This document shows positions 1-11,753 of a stretch of DNA of 64,000 bases, piece by piece. Within the stretch, counting starts at the first letter, position 1. The number at the start of each line of letters is the position of its first letter. Origin of the DNA: [Phialemoniopsis] sp. UDSM-2020 (taxonomy: Eukaryota > Ascomycota > Sordariomycetes > Thyridiales > Thyridiaceae); contig JAEILZ010000001.1 of the NCBI GenBank assembly GCA_018873225.1, positions 5,270,001-5,334,000 of the forward strand, given 5' to 3'. A model generated the notes under the pieces. The model was not told where the DNA came from and ran no database searches. It worked only from the letters and a program-made list of their open reading frames with translations. The translations under genes and the position numbers were made by a program.

Positions 1-48
1 TCAGTGATTGCTTCAAAGTTGAACAGTGCCATTTGTCCTTCGCTAGAA

Positions 49-699
49 TTATGGGCTCGTACCGTAGTTCAAAGTTCCACCATGCAGATCAAACCTCGGG
101 CCGAAATGATTATTCTGTGTATGACCTTTGTTGACAGCCTGATTACCTTTGCCACCTTTCGCGATGTTCTGCGTGATATTGATCACGGAGCTGTCCAACT
201 CGGAATCTGTCACAGACGATCCCACTTTTGCGAGCTGGTCTATTGCTTGCTCCAGTCTGGCCACCTGACCTTGGGTTGCCGTTCTGAAAAGTTGATTCGT
301 GGCTAAGTCTTTTAAATCCTTTAGAGTATCCCGCATGAGTCTCTCTACCCGATGTGCTTTGCCGAACCGAAGAAGTGTCGTGCGATATAAATCAAGAAGG
401 CTTCCATCGCCGGCGTCCTTCTTGACTCTTTCAACAGCCCGGAATATGTCTCTTAGTGAAGTGACCTGCTCATGGCAGCGATTGAGTACGGGCTCGATTG
501 CGCTTCGCGACGAATCCTCCAAGCCTATGTTACTGAGTTGATCACGAACCCTGCTCAGTGTGTCTTGGGCCAGGGGCAGACTTTCATTCACTTTATTGAA
601 CTCTGATGGTATGCCCTTAAAGTGTCGAATAGCCTCATATATCGAAGAGGATGCCTGGACTAATGTGATCGTAGACGCAATGATGCTGAGCGGATCCAT
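49..699 (-). CDS. SesA-type (NLR-associated) protein with C-terminal sigma-like amyloid motif
   Basis: Intact single-exon gene of 216 residues starting with ATG and opening MDPLSIIASTITLVQ, the typical start of the fungal SesA/HeLo-like N-terminal domain found on NACHT and NB-ARC STAND receptors and on stand-alone effectors. Residues 1 to about 150 are predicted mostly helical. Residues about 180-216 change to a Gly/Asn/Gln-rich, charge-poor tail with GNQ, TQNN and GGTLNYG elements spaced like the sigma prion-forming motif (NACHT_sigma) that lets an NLR template its effector. In known systems such proteins are membrane-active cell-death executors in non-self recognition. The tail is at the protein's very C-terminus, as in effectors rather than receptors. 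The partner receptor, if present, is not in the window; the gene's 3' end is 48 bases from the edge. Family assignment is good; the prion function is inferred from sequence pattern only. Confidence 0.8.
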   Translation of the reverse strand: MDPLSIIASTITLVQASSSIYEAIRHFKGIPSEFNKVNESLPLAQDTLSRVRDQLSNIGLEDSSRSAIEPVLNRCHEQVTSLRDIFRAVERVKKDAGDGSLLDLYRTTLLRFGKAHRVERLMRDTLKDLKDLATNQLFRTATQGQVARLEQAIDQLAKVGSSVTDSELDSSVINITQNIAKGGKGNQAVNKGHTQNNHFGPRFDLHGGTLNYGTSP

Positions 700-1435
700 A
701 TCGCGTTGGTTTGGGAGATCGAGGTGGAACTATTGGTAATTGGTCCGCTCCGACTGGATCCGATCATCATTAATTGCGAGATTTCTGGAGCATCAATGAT
801 GGAAAGGAGTACGTACGTCTGGAAGTTGGCAGTCACAGAACTTGCCGAATTTTCCGTTCTTTGCCTTGCTGATAAACTGAGACCTGTCAGCGACCTACAA
901 TGCCGGGAGTTGAAGTGTTTATCGTTTTATTGACATCGAGCGGGACCCAAAGTATGGATGAAAGACAAAGTCTGCATCGGCAGCGAAAATAAAATTGCGA
1001 CGGAATCTTACGATCTGACCAGCCAATACGCTTTCGAGGTGCGGCCGTTGAAAACAAAACATCACACCACTGTGCTGTCGCGTTTGTGACCCGCTGCCTC
1101 ATCAGCCGGGCGATCAGCACAACCAATAGCCATCGATCAAACTGCACTTTTGCAAACCACTTTGCAGCTGAATTTATTTTGGCAACACACAGATCGGAAA
1201 GAGAAGAAGAAAACAGGATGATAAGGGAGGTCTAGTTTCTGAGGAGGGGACCACTGTCCCCGTAACGGAATATGTTGTCTGCAACCCCATGATTGAACAG
1301 CTAGACATGGGCTTATTGCCTTTCAATTTCGCGTCACTACTCATGCTTTGTACATGACATCATTGGGAATAATTGGTTTCTCTTGTCCAGAAGTCGAGTC
1401 CTATTAAAGATGTGGTATGAATGCCCCTATGTATT
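700..1435. other. Intergenic region
   Basis: 736 bases between the start of the SesA-like gene and the end of the ABC transporter gene. Reading frames here are short, lack family features and are out of keeping with neighbouring exons. It should hold the SesA-like promoter and the transporter's 3' UTR. I see no RNA gene or repeat. Confidence 0.5.
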
Positions 1436-4400
1436 CTAGTCCTTTACCAGTTTGATCAACTCATCGTACTCGCCAGTGTTTCTGAGCATGTCCCAGAACG
1501 TTCCTTGCGCCTTGATCAACTCCGACGGAGTGCCCATTCTGTATCATGTTAGCGCCTTGTTTTTGATGTTCTGTGAATGATCGAAACTTACTCGACGACA
1601 CGTCCTTCCCTCATAACGATGATCCGGTCATAATCCACCACTGTACGCAGGCGATGGGCGATGGTGATGATGGTTGACCCCACAAACTCAGAACGAATCA
1701 GCCGCTGCATGCGTGTGTCTGTCTCGTGGTCCACGGACGCCGTCGCCTCGTCCATGATGATGAGCTTCGAGCGGCGGCACATGGCGCGTGCAAGGCCGAA
1801 TACCTGGCGTTGACCATTGCTAAAGTTCTTTCCACCGCTTGCGATTGGCATGTGGACAGACAGCTTGTTCTTACGTGCTGCGTCGCCCTCGTCGGTAATG
1901 GGCTCGTCTTGTTGTGTCAGGTCGCACGTCTGGAGAACAGCTTGCAGCTCAGACTCGTCCATCTCGCCAAAGGGATCGAGATTGGACTGCGCATCTCCGG
2001 AGAATAGCATGGTGTCCTGGGGAATGAGACTGATGGCCTTACGTAGGCGTCTTAGCGGTATCTTGGCGATGTCGACTCCATCGACGATGATCTGGCCAGC
2101 GCTGATGTACGTTGATCGCAGGATAGAAAGACCGAGCGTGCTCTTGCCGCTGCCTGTGCGGCCGATGATGGCGATGCGCTCACCGGGCTTGGCGTCGAAG
2201 CTGATGCCATGCAGAACATCCGCTTGGTCCACTGTGTAGCGAGCCTTTACATCGCGGATCTCGACCTTGCCCGAAGCCGGCCAGGATGCCGGGGTGTTGT
2301 TCTTGGCCAACAGAGCTTCAGTCTCTGGACTCTCTTCAGGCACGATTTTGGTGTAGTCGTGGATGCGTTGGAACGAGTTGAGCTCGACTTCCAACTCGTT
2401 CATGTTGCGGACCAAAGTCAGGATAGTTTGACTAAGACCAATTGCATTCGTCAACGAGAAGCCGACAAGACCTGCCGAGCCGGACTTGTAGTACGCGATG
2501 CACCCGGCCGTAGTGGCAATCGTCGCGGCGCAGAAGTCGGACCTGACCGAGACCCACCGGTTGCAGTTGAATTGCGCTTCAGCAGCACGCATGTGTTGCG
2601 CAAGCTTATCGGCGAGCAGCTGCTGGAAGACTCCTTCGAAGGAGCGACGTGCTCGGATGACGGCCATGCCGGCCGACGTTTCGTTGAAGTGGGAGAAAAC
2701 GGGAGCGAACTTTATAGCGACGATTCTCTTGATTGAAATCTCGGCCCTTGAATACAGCTCTCCAGTCGTGAATCCAATCATACAAAAGAAGCCGGCGGGA
2801 AGAGCAAATATCGGCATGATAGACGCAATACCTGCAAGCCGGAGAATAAAACGAAGCGCGTTGTCAAGGGTCATGCGCAGCCAATCAATCAGCACGGCAT
2901 CCATGGACTGAGTGTCCAGGCCGAAACGGTTTAGAATTTGTCCAATGGGAGTGTGGTCGAACCAGGCGATAGGTGCTTTGATGACGGCGTTGATGAGGCG
3001 TTGGTGCATGGTTTTCGATGCGTGCCAGCCACCTCTTTGATATATGAAATTGTTCGAGAATTGGAGTATGACGAATCCCAAAACGGTTCCAGTGTAAACG
3101 TATAGATAGTAGCTCTGGTTTGGTGACTGGTTGTCCTTCCCGGCGGTGGCGTTGGTCCAGATCGAGAGCCAGAGTGTGATGGAGAAGTAGGCCAGCTGCA
3201 CTACCAATGCACTGGTGAGGGCCAGCACGGCATGCGGAACACCGCCAAACATCACCATGTATTTCAAGACTGTAATATGTTGGTCAGTAATCGTCTGCTA
3301 AAGACATTCGGGCACTTGGAAACTTACTCATGAGCCTAGGTACTCGACCGGATGCCTGTTTCTCGTCCGGCAGGTCGTCTTGGGCCTCAAAGCTGACATG
3401 ATCACTGCTCTGGACTTCGGTATGCGGATCTGACTCAATAGACTCAACACTCGGGCTTCGACTCGAGTTTGTTGCGTTGGTCTCCAGCGCGAGCTTCCTG
3501 AGCTCGGACCGAGACCCCGAGGTGACCTGAGCAGCGGACAGGTCGCGCTCATCAAGAGAGACGAGAAAGTCGGCATCCTGCAAGGCCGATGTCAGGTGTG
3601 TGACGAGAATAACGGTACGACCAGCCAAGAGATTGGTATGGAAGCATCGCCCATAGACTTGAGAGGTGGTGTGGGTGTCCAAGGCTGAGAAGATGTCATC
3701 GAGAAGTAGGGTAGATGCTGGCGAGTACAAGGCTCTGGCTAGCGAGATTCGTTGCTTCTGGCCGCCAGACAGAGCAGATCCTCGTTCACCAACTTGCGTC
3801 GAATCACCTAGTGGCAATCTACTGAGATCATCCACGAGGTCGCAAGCGTGTAGCACCGTGTTGTATCGCTCCTCGTCATATGGACTGTAGAAGAGGATAT
3901 TGTTGCGGACCGACGTGTTCTGGAGCCAGGCCGTTTGCGGAACATAAGCAACATCGGCGGGGCAAGTGATCTTTCCGGACTCAAGAGTCGTCTCGCCCAG
4001 CAACGACAGCAGCAGAAGTGACTTTCCACTGCCCGTGGACCCATTTATCACGTTCAGAGCACCCTCACGGAACGTCAACGAGACGTTGCGTAGCACAAAA
4101 GGCGAGTGCGGCGACCATCGCACGGTCGCATCCTTGAACTCTGCTGGGCCAGGCTGGTGTCGCTGCCGATCCACAGAGGCGTCCAGAAAGCTGTCGACTC
4201 GGTTCAACGAGCCGCGCGCCTGGGAGACCCACTGGATGACTTTGCATAGCCAAACAAATTGCGAGCGAAGTGTTTCGGTGATTGCCAGCGAAGTGAATGC
4301 CATAGGCGCTCGCAGGGGGCGGTTGGTGAAGAGAATGAGGGAGACGAACATGGCGAGCAAGCTGACGAGCGACAGCATATCGCCAGTCATGGAGACCAGC

Positions 4401-6028
4401 ATAGAGGTTAGGTTTCGCTTCCAGATCCTTTGCTGCTCAGTCAAACGGATGCTGTTGATGTTTTGGACAACCATGGGCTCCCAGGCAAAGTATTTGAGGG
4501 TACGGATCGAGTGCAGGTACTCGGAAATGCGGCCCAGCCTCATATCAGTCGCCTCCATAACATGTCGGTGCAGACGCGACATGCGCTGAGAGAATATTGC
4601 CGGGAGAGGCGTCATGAATACCATGACCGCGATTCCGACCAGTGACGGCCAGCCCAGAAGCTGGTAGAGAAATGTCATAGCCACAGCTGTGGAGACGAGA
4701 CTGGCAGTGAATGCGTAGAACATGTCGGACGCGTTGGAGATCATGTCTGCATCGTAGGACACAAGACTCTCCGTCTTGACGGAGTTGCCTGTGGGGCTGT
4801 CTAGAGGTTCATCCTGAGGGACATCCGGCGCGTGAGCTCCATAGTCCTCCTCTGTCATGTGAACTGCGTCTTCACTCCGCGAGCTGAGCATCTTCTGGTA
4901 GATCTCTTGCAGAACAGTAGCTCTCCAAAGCACCATGAGCCTCGTGCTCTTGAAGATTGACCTTTGATAGCACACTGAGCGCGTCATGGGTCCGAAGAAG
5001 AGCAAGGCTATCCACACAAAAGGGTGCACTACGAGAGCCGTGGACTCCGGATCCTCCAGGTAGGCCAGCAAGTTGAACATGGCAAAGGCGGCCACATATT
5101 CGACAGTAGCTGTAAAGACCGACCAGAGCATGATCGAGCCGATCTCCCACCGGAATGTCTTGAGGAGCGAGTGAAAGGTCCTGGACCCGCCCAAGCGCAC
5201 AGTGGACATGCGTTGGAGTAGTCTCAGTGGAGCATCGTAGGAAGGTAGTGCAGGAAGGTCGTCGAGTTGCAAGTCTCGAGAGAAACCTCGTAAGATGAGG
5301 TACGTTAACCAGTCGTAGGAGAAATAGTACGAGAACCAGGAGCATGTCTCCTCAGCCGACGACCCTTCCTTCGAGGAAGTGATCACATCTTCCACGCTTG
5401 ACTCTTTAACCTTGGCCTCACGCGGTGTGATGAATGCGATGAAGACGGTCAGTGCCAGGAACACTAGCTTGACACGCTCTAGCAATGATGATCTGGTCGG
5501 GGTTCCAATGATGCTCAACGGCAGCAATAACTCCACAGCTTCCAGGAGAGTGACGATGAAGGCCATGGCGTTGACTTGGTGGCGGATCGTCGTTCGAAGT
5601 GCGTCGGACTTGACGATGAACTGAGATAGACTGAGGAGGAAGACATATCCAACTGCAAGCGACTCCCTCCACAGACCGTTCTGAATGCCGATCCATAGCG
5701 AGAGTGAGAAAGCAACCGCAGAGGCTATGGCTTGTGCGAGAGCATAGGCTACCGAAAATGACCCTCTGCTTCCTGCACGAATGGCTTTGGGGTCTGCACT
5801 ACGCAGCTGCTGGCGTCTGCGCAGGTAGTAGATAGCGATCCCAGAGACCAGCGATAAGAGCACGCATACCACGTGGAGGTTGCCATGCTTGATGAACTTT
5901 GACAGAAGTCTGAAGCGATACCTCCATGTTTCCCTGAACAAAGTCAGTGAGGATCATCTTACATAGAGATTCGAGAAACATTACCGTCGAGACAGATCCT
6001 CGATCATGGAAAATTGTGAGCCTCTCAT
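1436..6028 (-). CDS. ABCC (MRP)-type ABC transporter, full size
   Basis: Four exons: 6028-5985, 5933-3328, 3269-1592 and 1538-1436, giving 1476 residues. An alternative start is the ATG at 6007, seven codons on. Two TMD-NBD halves follow an N-terminal hydrophobic block (residues about 35-160) resembling TMD0. NBD1 (Walker A near 645) has GSTGSGKS, signature LSGGQKQ and Walker B LLLDD, where Asp replaces the catalytic Glu, the usual ABCC asymmetry. NBD2 (Walker A near 1250) has GRTGSGKS, a slightly unusual signature FSNGQRQ and intact LIIMDEATASVD. A polar Ser-rich linker lies between the halves. The last exon, encoding MGTPSELIKAQG and the C-terminus, is separated by a 53-nt intron. The family exports drugs, conjugates and secondary metabolites at plasma or vacuolar membrane; the substrate cannot be told from sequence. 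The first exon is short, so the 5' end is the least certain part. Confidence 0.92.
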
Positions 6029-6891
6029 CGTGGCTTGCCCCTTGGTCACTCTCCAAGGCGTCAGTGTGATAAGCCGCCGAATGATAAGACACTCGCACTT
6101 ATTGGACAGGTGTGCTTCAGATATGGCACAACCAACAGCTCATATGGTCCGTCCGACTACATTTGAGTCGCCTGAGCCAGCTAGATTTGCGCCACCAGAG
6201 TCCCGTCGCAGCAAAAAACCTAGTACCGGTGGTCTGGTCGCCATGTATGAATCGGGGTGATACCGCTCGCTTGTCAGTTCTAGGCGAAAGGGACTGCGGC
6301 TTTCCGGCATACTGGGTATGGAGTACGTCTCATTCTTGGTGGAACCTGCATTTCCCATCCTTGACAGCTAGCATGGGGAGCAGGCGGATGTGGAAATTGT
6401 CGGGTTTGTGTGATGGGTCGACGTGTGGTGGACGATCGCGTAGCCGACGAAATTTCCTAATTGGGAAGTTCATCGGCATTATGCCCGAACTCCTCGAGCC
6501 ATCCTGCTTTACCCCGATTGGACACATCGCGCAATCGATGACATGATAGAATTCGCAAAGAATTCATTGGCTTGTCTGGCAATACATGCAAACTACTCGA
6601 TGCAAGCAGTAATGCTTAACGAGATCTCTCAGGCGAGGTTTGAGTATTTCATGGATGAGTGAGCTACAGAGACTGTAAAGGGCAACTAACACCTCCTTCA
6701 CAGAGTAGTGGGAAAGCCGTCCACCCAACTGCCGATACCTTGCAACCTTCTTAAGGAAAGCTGCACACAGGTGCTTCTGTAATTTCATGATAACAACCCG
6801 AAACCAAAATGCTTCACATTTTATCTGATATTATCTCCTTCACGTGTTGTGATTCATTTCATCAAGAGCTATGCGGCGACTACCAAATTCC
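6029..6891. other. Intergenic region
   Basis: 863 bases between the 5' end of the ABC transporter and the 3' end of the carboxypeptidase gene. Frames of up to about 140 codons occur, but none has a recognisable domain or consistent splice context. Probably holds the transporter promoter. Confidence 0.5.
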
Positions 6892-8750
6892 TCATTCATC
6901 TTGTAAGCCACATGCATCGAAATTCCGTATCAGATCTTCTCAAAGGTTAGCAATCGCAACTAGCTGGAAGTTCTCAAGGGCGAACGTACCATAGTAGACT
7001 CTCATGCCCTCAATATGAGCCGTAATTGACATACGCTCGTCTGTGCCGTGGACATCAAGACGTGTGCCCTCCCTTGCAGGTGTGTACCGATAGATGTTCC
7101 TGGTCAAATCCCAGTAGTGGACGGTGTCTGTGTTGCCCGTCATGATATTGCCGACCGGCACAACAGTCTTGTTCTGGCCACTCTCCGTGCCTTCAAAAAC
7201 AGAGCGCAGGGTGCCAGCAAAAGCCTTCCATACGTCGTTGTCTGTCGGGGACAACGGTGCAGGACGAAGCGTCTGCAGGCCCCGAAGTTCAATGGTGCCG
7301 ACGAGAGCCGTGCTGTTCTCGCCGACGTCCTCTGAGTTCGCGTCGGTTGAATCTTTGAACTGCAATCCGTTCTGGCGTGCGATAGGCTCAACGATGCTCT
7401 TGATGTGGCGATTGACGAACTCAACAGACTCGTGGAGAGCTACTCGGTGGTTGATCAGGACGCTGACGGTCTCGGGCAATGCGTTCACCTTCACGCCTCC
7501 AGTAACTACATCTACCGCCTGGCTAGTCTGCAAGAGCCATTTGTCGTCAGTCAAGACCTGGGCCAGCCTCTGGGCAACGCCCTCCTCGCTGTCGTGCAGC
7601 AGCGCGTCCTTCAGCCATGGCTCGACAGTATGAGGAGAGAACTTGGCGTTGCACTCGAGCGATCGGCGGAAGGGACTCCATTGTGGTAGTCGAGGCGTAT
7701 AAGGCTGGTCTTCCAGGGCCACAATGACCTGCGCAAAGACCCCAATACCTGTGTGCGGTGGTGGCTTGGAGCTGTGTCCGCCCCTGACGGTGAGACGGAG
7801 TTCGACGTCGTAGTAGCCCTTCTCACCGACAGCGGGGTAGGCATACATGACATCGTCGAGACTCTTGAGCCCCATTCCTCCCTCGTCAACCAGGAAGACG
7901 AAAGAGTCCCGACCCCACTGCTCGAGAAGGGCCTCGTTCAACTTTGTTGCTCCTCGGGAACCACCTGTCTCTTCGTCAAAGCCGAAGGCGAAGACGACGG
8001 TGCGCTGTGGCTTGAACGACTGCGCGAGCAGGTCTTCCATCACCGACATCAAGCCGATGAGGACGTTCTTGCAATCGGCGGAGCCTCGTCCCCAGACCCA
8101 TGATCCATCGTAGTGACCCTCAAATGGCGGGTAAGTCCATTCGGCGTGCGAACCAGCCGGGACAACGTCCTGGTGCGCAGTGAAGAGGACAGGTTTCAGC
8201 GAAGGGTTGCTGCCTTGAAGTTTGAACAGTAGCCCATACTTGTTCACCTTTTGCCTTTCGAGCTTCGAATGTCTGTATGACGTACCGTTAGTTTGTTGAG
8301 ACTTTCCAGAAAGATGCGAACAATGTCATACACAAGCGGGAATAGCTTCTCCAGAACATGATGGAATTCGTCAAACGTCTTCCACCGAGGGTCTTCGTCT
8401 ACTTCGCCATTGTCATCAAAGCTCTCGGTTGGGACCTGGACAGCTCGACCAAGACGCTCAGCTTGAGTCTTCCGGTACTCTGCAGTCATCAAGTGACTGC
8501 TGTCATTGAGGCCATCATCGGAAGGGCTGATGATGTCTGGCAATGGACACCACTCGTCGACCCTGCCATCTTGTGTGTGATTTGCAAACAGCGGGAACTG
8601 GCGACCGCCGACATGTCGGATCGGTATGAGGCGAAGGCAGAGCAGACACAGCGCAACAGTCAAGCCAGCCAGCCAACCCCGGAGCCTCGACCGTTGCTGG
8701 CGCGGCTGTGGTGGCCAGGGGCTGTGTGGTAGCGGCGCGGTCTTTTCCAT
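6892..8750 (-). CDS. Vacuolar M20 metallo-carboxypeptidase (carboxypeptidase S / CPS1-like)
   Basis: Exons 8750-8332, 8272-6990 and 6935-6892 give 581 residues. The first splice joins FPLV to HSKLERQKVNKYG, with an ideal CTAAC branch site in the intron; the last restores the family's usual end (YYDLIRNFD), where reading through would give a foreign tail. A single hydrophobic anchor near residues 24-42 fits a type II vacuolar membrane protein. M20 metal and catalytic motifs are intact: TAHQDVVP (His, Asp), GRGSADCK (metal-bridging Asp), FDEETGG (catalytic Glu pair) and HGTDE near the C-terminus. In yeast CPS1 releases C-terminal residues from Gly-X-type peptides for nitrogen scavenging. Length and motif order match the family; I see no damage. 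Confidence 0.93.
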
Positions 8751-9021
8751 ATCGGCGTTTAGTTGCCACTACCAATAGCCTGCAAACCTGTGGTAAAAGC
8801 AGTTACATTCATTATATCGCCTCGCAAGATAAGTGCTCCTAAGACCCACGCGAGAGGATTGCCGATTTGGGGAGGGTCTAGCGACGGACCATCCCCATGA
8901 CCTGACCCAGGTGCTAGTCCGCACTAAACCCGTGGATCAACACTGCGGAGAAACTCGCACAAGTCCCATTAGACTGCAGATAGGGTGCAGCATTGATAAT
9001 TGAAGGAAGGTTCGAATTCCA

Positions 9022-11092
9022 TTAGATAATGAAAAGACCCGTGAATCGCTTCATAGCATCCAGATAATCAACCCTAGCGCCTTCGTTCCCTTGCTCCTTT
9101 AGAATGTGATCCAGTAACGCCCGCGTCTTTGTGAAATTGCCTCCCCACCTCTCCGACTCGGAGAAAGTCCTCAGCACCCAGTCTTGGTGGACCAGGTCCG
9201 TGGTCTCGATCCCGGCTAAGAACAGGATACGGGGCCACACATTTTGTGGAGAAGGTGGCCGAAGCCGGTTCACCCACGCCGAGATGCGAACGATACGATC
9301 CGCCGCGACCTCGCCTGTTATCAGCTTGCTCGGCTCGAGGCTCCCTACTACCGAGGCTGGAATCAGCCTGTGGAACTCTATGATGAGGCTATAGCAAGCT
9401 GATAACAAGAGCAGATTATTAAACAGCTTTGTCGTGATCTTGCCCTTGACTACTCTAGATGGTTTCTCCAAAATTGTGTGGAGCGCCGCCGCAGTAGGGG
9501 ATGCGGTCTCCAGTCGTTGCTGGATTGTGACCAAGTCTGTCTGGACCTGCGACCATATAGCGGCCGGCGCTGTTATGACACGTCGGTGTAAGAGAGCGAT
9601 CCGGTTGTCTACCATGTCAAACTCCAGGTTTGATCGAAGGGATGACTTCAAGTCGGATATGCTGGAGGCTTTGGCCAATGGTGCATCCGGGAATGCTGCG
9701 TCGAGAAAATCATAGTCCGCCCGGAACATCTCTAGACTCTGTAGAAATCGGCCTGTTCCTCCTATCCAGGAAGCTCTGGCATCGTAGGTGCCTAGCCATA
9801 GCAAAACACGCGAACTGATAGGGCTGAGAGTGGGCAGTCGTTCACTTAACCTGGCCTGACGGCGGTGGGTATCGATCAGGTCAGCGGCGAACTCGAGGTG
9901 GTGGCAAAACGAGTCGATCCCCCGAGCAGCGAGGAGCTCAAATTGTAGGGCAAACCAGATGGTCACCAGAGCCAGCTCAAGATGACGGGCTATCTCCTGA
10001 TCTTGGTGCAGTAACATCACTGCTCGGCTATTCCGCTGCTCGGCCTCGTTGACCATATGGGCCTGGCGTTTGCTCTGGCCCAAATGCATGGCGGTCCAGG
10101 CCATGATAGCGTGGTAGAGGGGCGCGTAGAACAACGCCATGTTGCTGAATATCTGCGTGTACATGTTCTCGTCCCCGGAGCCGCGCAGCTTCGTGTACTG
10201 GGACATCACGTTCAGGTAATGTTGGATGAGACCATGGTCGGCTGGTCCGATGCTGACTGCCCCGCTAGCCTCGGATGAGGGACTTTGGTTCTCCTCCTCG
10301 CGGTAAATTGTAGTTCTAGGCATTTGCCTCTGGGCAGGCGAGGACGGGAACGCCATCCAGTCCTCGCTTATGGAGTCAAAGTTCATGTTCAGGTCAAAGA
10401 ACGCAGGCATGGCCATCATGCCCATCGCGCCCTCGGCATCTTGGGCGGAGTAATCCTGGGGTAGAAAGATGGCTTGCTGGGGCTGCTCATGCAAGGCACC
10501 ATTGGGGAAGCCGGTTTGTGGTGGCACGCCCATCAGCGGCAAGGGCCCCGCATCCCAACTGGGTACGTCTTGTGGAGGGGAGATAACCTCATGGTCGGAC
10601 TGCCCCGTGTCGACCCTGGCCAGGGGTGCGATACTCGCTATCGGGTCGGCTTCGACGTACTCTCTTGGGGTAGAGAGTCCTTGGATGCCCGCCGACGCCT
10701 CAATATCAGGTCCAGCCTCGGGTACCGGGGGAGGCAGGGTGTCGACTGAGCCTCCCCTTGCCGGGCCTGCGTCGGGCTGGGGATTGCTTGTGCCGCCCGA
10801 CTCCAGTACAGATCTGGAGTATGGGGAGTTGACAAAGCGCACCCGATACTTGGACGTCTCCGGAGTGGAGCTGCTCAGGGCAGGCCCATATGCACAGGAG
10901 AGGTCGAGCCGCTCGCAGGCACGGCAGATCGGCTTCGTCTCATCGCAGCGGACCTTGCGGCGCCGGCACGCTTGGCAACCTAGGGCGAAAGCGGGTCAGC
11001 TGGAGAACGTCAATCCAGGGGGGAGAGGTCAAGATGGAGCTCCTTCGCGCGCGCGCACCTGTCTTGGACCTGGGCATCCGGCTTCTGACCAT
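9022..11092 (-). CDS. Zn2Cys6 fungal transcription factor
   Basis: Exons 11092-11059 and 10979-9022 (intron 79 nt) give 663 residues. The tiny first exon encodes MVRSRMPRSKTG; the splice then gives a full zinc cluster at about residues 12-40 (CQACRRRKVRCDETKPIC, then RACERLDLSC). Without this exon the gene would lack its DNA-binding domain. A Ser/Pro/Gly-rich linker of about 200 residues follows, then a helical C-terminal region of the fungal_trans_2 style (HAIMAWTAMHLGQ, leucine-rich blocks). It is divergent from the Dal5-type permease at 11754, with 661 bases between, an arrangement common for a pathway regulator and its transporter; that link is inference. Confidence 0.9.
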
Positions 11093-11753
11093 CTTTGGTC
11101 GCGGCGTAGACGATGGATTGGGCTCGCTCGCTGGTCAGACCAGTGAGATGTTTGAATGTGGAAGTCGAGAAGCCGAGCCAGCCGACGCGAGAAGCGCGAC
11201 ATTTGAGCTCGATGATAGCCCGCCGATTATCTCTCAAGCTAAAGTGGATTCTCACGCGTGTTTGTACGATTGCTATCCGCGTTTATTCAGAGACACAAAA
11301 AGATATGAAAGAAAAAGTCCACAAATGCTTATGCCGTTGTTAACCCAGCTCGCCCTGGCCCAGGCCCTGGCTGGACGTCGAGATAACGGTGGGATCATCG
11401 AGTCATGCCATGTGGGGTTTCTCGCCTCGCCAACTGCCGGATCCGGGAATTGTCTCGGCTAAGCTTAATGTAACCCCGTTGCTGTTGGACGACTAGCGAA
11501 AAAGATAAACCCTCCAACTTCGCGAGAACCCTGCACACGCGACCATGGATCTGGGGTAGGCGGGGGCAATGAGCTCCTGCGGAGATGTCCTAAGGGTTTT
11601 TTCTTATCTTTCACCTCCAATTTCATTGGAGTAGATATATCCTTTGCTTCTCCTCCGAGAGGCACCTTGATGTCTTTGCGCAGCGTGCTAAACCAACCCT
11701 GAGGACCTACCCTACCAGACATCCGTCAAATCAGCATCGCAGCAGCAGACATC
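11093..11753. promoter_or_regulatory. Divergent promoter with four AGATAA (GATA-factor) motifs and a CGG palindrome
   Basis: Shared upstream region of the Zn2Cys6 factor and the Dal5-family permease. AGATAA or its complement TTATCT occurs at 11227-11232, 11381-11386, 11503-11508 and 11604-11609. Chance expectation for one hexamer on both strands of about 660 bases is below one. AreA/Gln3-type GATA factors bind such sites and control nitrogen-source permeases. A perfect palindrome CCGGATCCGG at 11437-11446 carries facing CGG triplets, the half-site of Zn2Cys6 factors. Regulation is inferred. Confidence 0.4.

Noticed and set aside
8273..8285. Short GTACGT...CAG intron of 13 nt in the carboxypeptidase gene
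   Set aside because: Far too short. A 59-nt intron (8273-8331) using the same acceptor and a CTAAC branch site restores family sequence.
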